Part shown: positions 7,401 to 12,886 of the stretch, in pieces
Position numbering within the stretch: position 1 is the stretch's first letter
Layout: each line of letters begins with the position of its first letter
Assembly: GCA_041686235.1 (NCBI GenBank)
Contig: JAWLED010000068.1
Coordinates: forward strand, 1 to 15,379
From: JAAAOH01 sp041686235
GTDB lineage: Bacteria; Spirochaetota; Spirochaetia; DSM-27196; PWMO01
Reading direction: 5' to 3'
DNA length: 15,379 nt
Program-made: the position numbers and the translations under genes
Notes under the pieces: generated by a model
Databases searched by the model: none
What the model was told of the DNA's origin: nothing
What the model saw: the letters and a program-made list of their open reading frames with translations, nothing else

Positions 7401-7839
7401 GGAAAGCCATGACAGGGGATCGACCGGCACCTATGTGACGGAGCTGGTTGATAAGGTGGTCGAGCTCTTTCCCGCCGGGAGGACCGTAACCGTAGAAACC
7501 GATATAGACGACGTCTCGCTCGAAGCAGAACGGCTTTCGACCCTCGGATTAATAGTAAACGAGCTCGTGACAAACGCAATGAAACATGCCTATCGTGAAC
7601 GCTCCAACGGGAAGCTGTCGGTGCGCCTCAACCGCCGCGACGGCTCTATTGTTCTAAGCGTTGCCGACGACGGTCCGGGCTTCCCCGAAGACTCCCTCCG
7701 CGCCGACGGCTCGGTGGATGCGCAAACCGGTTCGAGCTTTGGTCTCAGCATGGTAGGCGCACTCGCCGAGCAATTGGGCGCAACCATTTACTTTGAGCAA
7801 GACGCCGGAACACGAGCCGTTCTCGAGTTTCTCGAATGA
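4342..7839 (+). CDS. hybrid sensor histidine kinase REC-PASx5-GAF-HisKA_2-HATPase
   Basis: This 1165-residue soluble protein has an N-terminal receiver (1-120). The receiver has acidic residues E9/D10, phospho-acceptor D54 in LILMDIDLG, the switch residue region at S82 and K104. Five PAS-like domains follow at about 150-263, 270-385, 395-515, 525-645 and 655-776; most end in the ITER-type PAC signature. A GAF-like segment lies at about 785-952. The kinase core is of HisKA_2 type: H970 in EVQHRIKNTMN, N1073 in LIVNELVTNAMKHA, a G1 box ADDGPGFPED, and a G2 loop SSFGLSMVG. No membrane segment is seen. Inferred role: a cytoplasmic integrator that receives phosphate or a conformational signal through its own REC and several small-molecule or redox cues through PAS/GAF. 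The output partner is not encoded nearby. The start ATG is the one after the assembly gap. No strong ribosome-binding site precedes it. The receiver resembles a group I associate with spirochaetes. Confidence 0.93.
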   Translation: MAKKILLVEDEAILALTEARMLEKHGFEVATVYTGENAIETVENDPDISLILMDIDLGTGMDGTEAAESILERHDLPIAFLSSHTEPEIVEKTEGITSYGYIVKNSGETVLLASIKMAFRLYDAHIELKTQKEHLRNALIQNERTEEELLEKSEELDRYFTSSLDLLCIADTDGRFLRLNPEWENVLGYSTQELEGHLITDFVHPDDKEATLHAVSRLDQQEEVLNFENRYQRRDGSYRWIEWRARPIGRTIYAVARDITERKRVEHEVRESEEKFRTLMNQTIDMLTLHDLEGNIVDVNEQAEAFTGYTRDELLSMSIPDLDPDYREREDQGRFWQRLAFDEPYRFEARLKRKDDSLFFAEIVLSKVSIRGQTYIMTLSRDITERNRREKQVKDSERNLRTTLNSIGDGVIATDSEGNVTRMNPVAEKLCGWKREEAHGRPLEEVFHIVNAETREKADNPVRTVLETGKTMGLANHTLLLSKDGQEHPIADSAAPITDDKGTDTGVVLVFRDVADQYEKDRRIAESEKRYRTLFEEMLDGFALHEIITDEDGTPVDYRFLSVNPAFERMTGLADRDIRGKTVREVLPGTERHWIENYGRVALTGGPVHFENYASELDKHFKVTAFRPAPNQFACIFQDVTVRKRAEDHLQQERRRLAEIIEATELGTWEWNVQTGEATFNERWAEIVGYTLGEITSTSIKVWERFAHPEDLKKSEALLEKHFRGETDIYECEARMKHKDGSWVWVLDTGRVFSWTAEGKPLMMRGTHQDITARKQIEAARKHLAGAARELNGYTVNTVDYQRIAENMRELCGAEYVALNVHDPIGRSYTTAGIAGAPEQIERGVSLLGFDILGTSWEYDPVREKKIADNKTTYFENLTELAAGVLSEQVTSAFAREFNVGGAAIVKTSKDDRVLGDFTLLFKDVRELKNQPLVELYADMVGMLLFRLETERRNAELVGEKENLLKEVQHRIKNTMNTMVSMLSLEAEALQEYPEAAAALSDAQSRFRSMEILYDQLYRTESHDRGSTGTYVTELVDKVVELFPAGRTVTVETDIDDVSLEAERLSTLGLIVNELVTNAMKHAYRERSNGKLSVRLNRRDGSIVLSVADDGPGFPEDSLRADGSVDAQTGSSFGLSMVGALAEQLGATIYFEQDAGTRAVLEFLE

Positions 7840-7951
7840 TGTATCGGCAGGTTCTCTGCGTCAGGGATCGAGTCGAGCACGATTGTGAGCGGGATCGCGC
7901 AGCACCAAAAGAAAACCGAAGGACAACGAAAAGAAGACAAAAGGAATACCA

Positions 7952-8509
7952 ATGTCGCGAATCGAAGCAAAACCAATATCCGAATACCCATGGTACGTCC
8001 GGTGGGTTCTCCGCCGGCAGCAGCGCAAGTACGGCCGCGTGCTTGCCCCGTCGTTCCTGTGGGGGAGGCTCCCAGGCCCGTTCGTAGCAATGCTCATCTC
8101 GCTCGGTTTCTTTCAAAGCAAGCGCTTTCCCGTCGATACGGTCTTGCGCAGCCTGGTCTCGATCAGAATCGCTCAGCTCAATGGGTGCGGGTTCTGCGTC
8201 GATTTGAACGCCTACAACTTTCTCGAAGCAGCGGGCGCACAAGAGAAGCCCGAGGAGGTCGGGCGATGGCGTGAGAGCAGCCTCTTCGACGAGCGCGAAC
8301 GCGCAGCACTCGAATACGCCGAAGAGATGACCGATCACTGCGCCTCCATCGGCGATGAGCGGACCGCGTCACTCAAGCAGCTCTTTAGCGACGACGAGAT
8401 AACCGGTCTCACCAGTTGGATTGCGTTTCAAAACATGAGCGCAAAGTTCAATGCCGCCCTTGGCGCCGAAGAGTACGGGTTCTGCCGGGTATCAAAGAAG
8501 TTACAATGA
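7952..8509 (+). CDS. carboxymuconolactone decarboxylase / AhpD-like family protein
   Basis: This 185-residue protein carries an AhpD-type thiol motif, LNGCGFCVDLNAY, with C79 and C82. The helical pattern around it fits the CMD fold. In AhpD the motif is CxxCxxxH with a proton-relay histidine; here the last position is N86. A second conserved-looking segment, ALEYAEEMTDH, is at about 119-129. Family members include AhpD, which passes electrons to the peroxiredoxin AhpC, and gamma-carboxymuconolactone decarboxylase. The sequence alone suggests a thiol-redox role but names no substrate. The ATG at 7952 is supported by AAGGA at 7941-7945. The gene lies 112 bases after the hybrid kinase, in a spacer with no clear promoter or terminator, so co-transcription with the kinase is possible. 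Confidence 0.82.
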   Translation: MSRIEAKPISEYPWYVRWVLRRQQRKYGRVLAPSFLWGRLPGPFVAMLISLGFFQSKRFPVDTVLRSLVSIRIAQLNGCGFCVDLNAYNFLEAAGAQEKPEEVGRWRESSLFDERERAALEYAEEMTDHCASIGDERTASLKQLFSDDEITGLTSWIAFQNMSAKFNAALGAEEYGFCRVSKKLQ

Positions 8510-8529
8510 TCTTCGACGAGCTACCGGAG

Positions 8530-8558
8530 TTGCAGCGGCCTGCCGAGTGCGGTATGAT
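8530..8558 (+). promoter_or_regulatory. sigma70-type promoter for the cyclase gene
   Basis: TTGCAG (8530-8535) and TATGAT (8553-8558) are separated by exactly 17 bases. The downstream hexamer matches consensus at five of six positions. Transcription would begin near 8565, directly ahead of the GGAGGG ribosome-binding site at 8566-8571, ten bases before the ATG. This allows the cyclase to be transcribed separately from the AhpD-like gene. Confidence 0.55.
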
Positions 8559-8581
8559 CCGGCGCGGAGGGAAAAGCTACC

Positions 8582-9682
8582 ATGCCGGATAACCTGAGCC
8601 CTGCGACCAACACCGAACGCCTCGACGCGGCACTGTCGAATTTTCGGTCACATTCAGCGGTGAATAACCTCCGCTCCTTCATCTTGGAAAGCTCGGATGA
8701 GGAGCTGTTTCACATAGACGTAGCAAAACGTGCACAAGAATGGGACATGAGCCGCGACGCCGTGCTCGAGTTTTTCCTCCGTGCGGTGGGCTTCGGTATC
8801 CTGAACCTCGAGTGGGCCTTCCACTGCCCCACCTGCGGGGGCGTCGCGAAGGAAAGCCTTCAACTCTCTCACACACATGAACAGGAGTTTTGTCCGGTCT
8901 GCCGTGTCGACTTCCGCACCACCCTCGATGAGAACGTCGAGGTGTTCTTCTCGGTTGGGGAAGAAATCCGGCGGCTCCCCGAGGAGCTCGGCGAGCAGTT
9001 CGTGCAACGTATTATGGGCGATATCCGCGAGCACGGTAGCCACACGTGGCGCAAGCCGGGGACCGTCAGTGGGGTAGAAATCCTCAACAATACGGTGTTT
9101 CGAGAGCTCTTCGGTGACGACACGTTACCGGTTGATCAAAGTCTCGAAATCAAGTCGGCAACGGTCCTCTTTACCGACATAACCGGTTCCACGGCTATGT
9201 ATGAGCAACTCGGTGATGCACGGGCGTATCGATTGGTTCGCGATCACTTCGATCTCGTCTTCCAGGCCATTGCTCGCGGCGGAGGGGTCCCGATAAAAAC
9301 GATCGGCGATGCGGTCATGGGAGTCTTCACCTCGGAAGCACAGGCGACTCAGGCTGCCTTAGACATGACCGACGCTCTTGATGCAAATAACGCGCAACGA
9401 GCTGACGCCGTGGAGCTACACCTCAAAATCGGTTTGCATCGGGGCCCGGTGATCGTGGTAACACTGAACAATCGCCTCGACTATTTCGGGCGCACGGTAA
9501 ACATCGCCTCCAGGGTAGAATCCGCGTCGAAGCCGCGAGAGCTCTGTCTAACAGAGGACGTATTCCGGGCTCCCGGGGTGAAAGATGTATTGCGCAACAG
9601 AGTATCGCGGGTACAACGCGGGCCCGTTAGCTTCAAGGGTATCGACACCCAGATTATGGTCTATCACGTTGCCATACCCTAG
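8582..9682 (+). CDS. class III adenylate cyclase with DUF5939-like zinc-ribbon N-terminus
   Basis: This 366-residue soluble protein makes, by prediction, cAMP from ATP. The catalytic domain (about 190-340) retains metal-binding D199 in LFTDITGST and D243 in KTIGDAVMG. It also has the adenine-selecting pair K239 and D300 (LDYFGRTVN) and the transition-state residues N307 and R311 (VNIASR). K and D at the base-recognition positions favour adenylate over guanylate cyclase. The N-terminal part has a helical segment (about 40-80), then four cysteines C82, C85, C104 and C107 arranged as CPTC and CPVC. This resembles the DUF5939 module found before bacterial cyclases. Its role is unknown; zinc binding is inferred from the cysteines. 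The gene ends only seven bases from the end of the convergent - strand kai-operon kinase, with no visible terminator between them. Confidence 0.92.
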   Translation: MPDNLSPATNTERLDAALSNFRSHSAVNNLRSFILESSDEELFHIDVAKRAQEWDMSRDAVLEFFLRAVGFGILNLEWAFHCPTCGGVAKESLQLSHTHEQEFCPVCRVDFRTTLDENVEVFFSVGEEIRRLPEELGEQFVQRIMGDIREHGSHTWRKPGTVSGVEILNNTVFRELFGDDTLPVDQSLEIKSATVLFTDITGSTAMYEQLGDARAYRLVRDHFDLVFQAIARGGGVPIKTIGDAVMGVFTSEAQATQAALDMTDALDANNAQRADAVELHLKIGLHRGPVIVVTLNNRLDYFGRTVNIASRVESASKPRELCLTEDVFRAPGVKDVLRNRVSRVQRGPVSFKGIDTQIMVYHVAIP

Positions 9683-9689
9683 CCGTACC

Positions 9690-11075
9690 TTAGCTGAATT
9701 GTATCGTGAACGTCGGCTCCGGGCCGCGCTGCAGGTGGAGCGTTCCCCCGATCTGCTGGGTGAGAAGCGAGGTGAGCTTCAGACCGAGACTGCTGGTCCC
9801 CTCTATATCGATCTCTTCGGGAATCGCGGCGCCGTTACTCGATAGCGTAAGCACGTAGGTGTAACCACCGGCCGCACCGCGGACGGCTTCCGCGCCACCA
9901 CCACCGGCCCCGGCCTCGCGGACGGCTTCCGCGGCACCACCACCGGCCGGCGGCGTAACGGCGCTCATTTTCGCAATAAACCGCGGCGAGGGTTCATTCG
10001 CATACCCGTGCTTAATCGCGTTGGTTGCAACCTCATTGATGATCAACCCGAGGGGAATCGCCGTCTTGGTCGGTATGAATACACTCTCGACTTCGTTGAT
10101 CACCTCAACGCCTCGACTGCTCAAAGAGCTGAAAACCGTGTTGAGGAGATCGTCCACGTAGTCTCTGATGTTGATATGGGTAACTTCTTCGGTCTCATAG
10201 AGCTTCTCATGCACGATGCGAATGGCGTCGATCCTGCTCGTAAGATCAGAGAGATCGACCTCGCCGTCCATCGTTGACTCCTTCGTGTCAATGAGAGAGG
10301 TCACGAGGGCGAGGTTATTTTTCACGCGATGGTTCAGCTCCCGCATGAGAAAGTTCTTTTGATCGACTGCGCGCTCGAGCTCGCGTTTGGTCTCCACGCG
10401 TTCGCTCACGTCTCGACTGTTGAGCACGGTCACGGTCTTTCCGGGGTCCAAGATTCGGCTCGCGCCGTTTGTCTCGAGCCAGTGGTATGTGCCGTCGGCG
10501 TGGAGATGCTTACACAGGAAATGCACGTGCCCCGACGGCGAGGCAAACAGATCGCGGCCCATCGTGTTGGAGAGCTCATCCGTGTAATCGGGGTGGACCG
10601 TTCCGAGATAGCCGAGAGCCTCGAACTCATCGGCGGAGTATCCGAGAACCGCACTTACCGACGGGCTTACGTAGCTGATTTCTCCGTTCTCGCAGACAAC
10701 GATAAGATCGCTCGTATTTTCGGCGAGAAGCCGATACTTCTCCTCCGCCTCTATCTCGCGGGTTATGTCGTGAAAAATGGCAAGGTAAACCGGTCTTTCA
10801 TACCAGAGCGTTTCCGTTGCTATCATCTGCACCGTGCGGAGGGTGCGGTCTTGGTTAAGTATTTCAACGACCGTCTTTTCCCCGGAGCTAAGCGGCAGCC
10901 CCAGGCCGCTTCCGGTAAGAGCTTCCTCGCTGCGGCCGAAGATCTCCGCAGCGGCCGGATTTACAAACAGAATAGTACCGTCACCGTCAACGATGACGAT
11001 CCCGTCTGCGCTCTTCTTGAGAAGCGCATAGAGCGGGGCCGTCTCTGACTCGGTGAGATGCGGTTCTTCAGCCAT
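9690..11075 (-). CDS. PAS-PAS-HisKA_2 sensor histidine kinase, last gene of the kai operon
   Basis: This 461-residue soluble kinase has PAS 1 at about 15-108 (ending HDITREIEAEE) and PAS 2 at about 113-226 (ending SRDVSERVETK). The HisKA_2 phospho-acceptor is H249 in ELNHRVKNNLALV. The HATPase domain has N347 in LIINEVATNAIKHGY. The G1 region reads LSSNGAAIP, so the usual Asp of D-x-G-x-G is Ser. The following motif TSSLGLKLTSLL is typical of the family. Between N-box and G1 an Ala/Gly-rich 13-residue tandem repeat is inserted (about 376-403). The ATG at 11075 overlaps the kaiC end by eight bases. A TTG at 11081 sits closer to the GAGGGG site and could also be used, adding two residues. By position it is a candidate output kinase for KaiC, like SasA, but it lacks the KaiB-like domain through which SasA binds KaiC. 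Any link to KaiC is inference from the operon. Confidence 0.9.
   Translation of the reverse strand: MAEEPHLTESETAPLYALLKKSADGIVIVDGDGTILFVNPAAAEIFGRSEEALTGSGLGLPLSSGEKTVVEILNQDRTLRTVQMIATETLWYERPVYLAIFHDITREIEAEEKYRLLAENTSDLIVVCENGEISYVSPSVSAVLGYSADEFEALGYLGTVHPDYTDELSNTMGRDLFASPSGHVHFLCKHLHADGTYHWLETNGASRILDPGKTVTVLNSRDVSERVETKRELERAVDQKNFLMRELNHRVKNNLALVTSLIDTKESTMDGEVDLSDLTSRIDAIRIVHEKLYETEEVTHINIRDYVDDLLNTVFSSLSSRGVEVINEVESVFIPTKTAIPLGLIINEVATNAIKHGYANEPSPRFIAKMSAVTPPAGGGAAEAVREAGAGGGGAEAVRGAAGGYTYVLTLSSNGAAIPEEIDIEGTSSLGLKLTSLLTQQIGGTLHLQRGPEPTFTIQFS
9878..9948. repeat. 39-bp-period GC-rich tandem repeat inside the kinase gene
   Basis: A 32-base unit at 9878-9909 recurs at 9917-9948 with a single mismatch, at the 18th base. 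The period is 39 bases, which is 13 codons, so the reading frame is kept. Each unit begins with cgcggacggcttccgcg, a near-palindrome with GCGGA/TCCGC arms. In the protein it yields two Ala/Gly-rich units of the form AGGGAAEAVREAG and AGGGGAEAVRGAA. They lie between the N-box and the G1 region of the HATPase domain. Confidence 0.9.
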
Positions 11076-12585
11076 CGCCAAACATACCCCTCAGTCTCTC
11101 TTCTTCCAAACCGCTAACATGCTGCGGATTGCCGGAGAGAATACCCCCCACGTTCTTGAAGGGTTTTCCCACGTGCATCCCGTTTCCGTCGATGGTGAAC
11201 TCGCGGATATCCTTCTCGTGCATCGAGCCGCGCATTTTCAAAATCGTCAGTCCTCTTCGCATCTCGCCGTACATCTCCACATACCGCAACAGGATGATGG
11301 AGTCGGTCAGTGTGGAGATGTGCGTTTCGGTTACGGAGGCTCCGCCGGTTAACGTCGGCGTCGTCGAGGTAAAGAGCCCCGCTGTTTCTCGATGCTTTAT
11401 AAACGAGGTGACGCTTATGATGAACTCGCGGAATCCCTTCTGCGTGGAGATACGCTCGAGCGCGCTCAAGCTGTCGATTGCCACACGCTTCGGCTTGAAC
11501 TCATCGATCGCATCCTTGATCGCGATGAGATGGTCTTCGAGGCTGGTTACCTCCGGATAGGCGCACACCAGCTTGAGCTTGCCGTCTTTCTCCCATTTGT
11601 CGTAGTCCACCCCCCAGCCGGTCGCGTTTCGCACCAACTGTTCGCGGCTTTCCTCGAAGGCAAACAAGAGGCACTTTTCGCCGTTCTGTGCTCCACCGGC
11701 CATGAACTCAGTAGTCAGAAGCGTCTTTCCCGTGCCGGTGGCCCCCGATATGAGGATGATACTATCGCGATAGAAGCCGCCGCCACACATGGCGTCTATC
11801 TCCGTGTTGCCCGAGGATATGCGTACGTTGGAGGAGGCCTGTTTGAGCTCCAGGCCCGAGAGCGGAATGACCACGATGCCGCGATTCGGCACGATGGAGA
11901 AGGGAAACTCACCCTTTTGATGCGACGTGCCGCGAAATTTCAGTATCTCGATGGTTCTGCGGCGCTTTTCGTCCTCCAGGGCGTTTCGCAGAATGATGAC
12001 GTTATCGGCAACGAACTCCTCGACCCCAAACCGGGCGACCGCCCCGTATTCCTCGTCCCGCTCCGCAGTTACTATGCTCGTCACTTCGAGCGACTTGAGC
12101 GTTGAAACCAGCCGAAGTAACTCGCCGCGCACCACCGTGGAGTTACCCAGGGCGGTAAAGATTGCGCCGAGCGCGTCGATGCTGACCCTCGTAGCCCCGA
12201 CCTTTCTCACCGCGTGCTCGATTCGCGCGAGCAGACCACCGAGGTCGAAATCGGAGGATATCACCGTCTCTTGATCGGTGGTAGGAGAGGCATCCACAAA
12301 GGTCAACGTGCCCTCGGCTTCCCAGCCGGCTATGTCCCACCCGATGGAGCGCATGTTTTCGCGAATATCGTTGGGGGTCTCCTCAAAGGTCACGAAGACA
12401 CCGTGTTCGCCCTTGGGGATGCCTTCGACGAGAAACTGTACGGCAAATAGCGTCTTGGCGCTGCCGGCGGTGCCGGTTACCAATGTCGCGCGGTTTTTGG
12501 GAATGCCGCCGTAAGATATGATATTGAAGCCTTCGAATCCAATATCTACCTTTTTGAGCCCTGCAGCTCCACCTTCACTCGTCAT
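11068..12585 (-). CDS. kaiC: KaiC circadian-clock-type ATPase/autokinase
   Basis: This 505-residue protein has two tandem RecA-like domains, the usual KaiC architecture and close to cyanobacterial length. CI has Walker A GTAGSAKT (38-45) and catalytic glutamates E68/E69 in FVTFEETP. CII has Walker A GATGTGKT (281-288) and E311/E312 in FAFEESREQ. The CII phosphosite block reads SVTETHISTLTD, giving T419, S424 and T425, which align with T426, S431 and T432 of Synechococcus KaiC. The conserved MRGSMHEKDIREF follows at 451-463. After it comes an A-loop-like ILSGNP segment and a short charged tail (491-505). The ATG at 12585 is chosen over one at 12606 because it has a GGGAGGG site before it; it overlaps the kaiB end by 11 bases. 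Known: KaiC hydrolyses ATP slowly and cycles through Ser/Thr phosphorylation. Here it presumably does so with the KaiB and the KaiA-like protein encoded upstream. Confidence 0.96.
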   Translation of the reverse strand: MTSEGGAAGLKKVDIGFEGFNIISYGGIPKNRATLVTGTAGSAKTLFAVQFLVEGIPKGEHGVFVTFEETPNDIRENMRSIGWDIAGWEAEGTLTFVDASPTTDQETVISSDFDLGGLLARIEHAVRKVGATRVSIDALGAIFTALGNSTVVRGELLRLVSTLKSLEVTSIVTAERDEEYGAVARFGVEEFVADNVIILRNALEDEKRRRTIEILKFRGTSHQKGEFPFSIVPNRGIVVIPLSGLELKQASSNVRISSGNTEIDAMCGGGFYRDSIILISGATGTGKTLLTTEFMAGGAQNGEKCLLFAFEESREQLVRNATGWGVDYDKWEKDGKLKLVCAYPEVTSLEDHLIAIKDAIDEFKPKRVAIDSLSALERISTQKGFREFIISVTSFIKHRETAGLFTSTTPTLTGGASVTETHISTLTDSIILLRYVEMYGEMRRGLTILKMRGSMHEKDIREFTIDGNGMHVGKPFKNVGGILSGNPQHVSGLEEERLRGMFGDG

Positions 12586-12886
12586 TACCGCCCTCCCCAG
12601 TCTCATCTTGAAGCTCCCGCACCCCGAGGAGCTTCAGAACCTCTTTGGTATTCGAAAGATCCCCAATGATTCGGATTGCACCATGCTCTGTGGTTCGAAC
12701 TAATGTCGGGGTAGCAAGGATTCGCTCCGCCTCGGCCTGCTCGGGATTTTCCAAGACGTCGATGACGGACAGGTCGAACTCGCCGGAGGTCCGAGAGGTA
12801 ATGATGGACCGTAAGTTATGAACCGCTTCCTGCGAGCGATTCGTCCGCCCGGTGATGAAAAGCCGTAACTCCTCCTTACTACTCAT
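12575..12886 (-). CDS. kaiB: KaiB clock protein
   Basis: At 103 residues this matches the family length. It has a thioredoxin-like N-terminal strand LRLFITGRT, then the KaiB signatures VIDVLENPEQAE (41-52), RILATPTLV (56-63) and IRIIGDLSN (71-79). Known: KaiB switches to a rare fold, binds the CI ring of phosphorylated KaiC, and in cyanobacteria sequesters KaiA and displaces SasA. The ATG at 12886 has GAGGTGAGGG directly upstream. It overlaps the stop codon of the preceding gene (ATGAGTAG, eight bases shared), so the two are likely translationally coupled. Its 3' end overlaps the kaiC start by 11 bases. The C-terminus is short and acidic, as in cyanobacterial KaiB. Confidence 0.95.
   Translation of the reverse strand: MSSKEELRLFITGRTNRSQEAVHNLRSIITSRTSGEFDLSVIDVLENPEQAEAERILATPTLVRTTEHGAIRIIGDLSNTKEVLKLLGVRELQDETGEGGNDE

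Noticed and set aside
7836..8087. 83-residue reading frame overlapping the hybrid kinase stop (ATGATG)
   Set aside because: Its composition is highly basic and low in hydrophobic residues. It overlaps the well-supported AhpD-like gene in another frame and has no recognisable domain.
10329..11048. 239-residue + strand reading frame opposite the kai-operon kinase
   Set aside because: It is antisense to clear PAS and HisKA_2 coding sequence, has no ribosome-binding site, and resembles no known family.
11392..12105. 237-residue + strand reading frame opposite kaiC
   Set aside because: KaiC on the - strand is unmistakable across this region; the opposite frame is a shadow of its codon bias.
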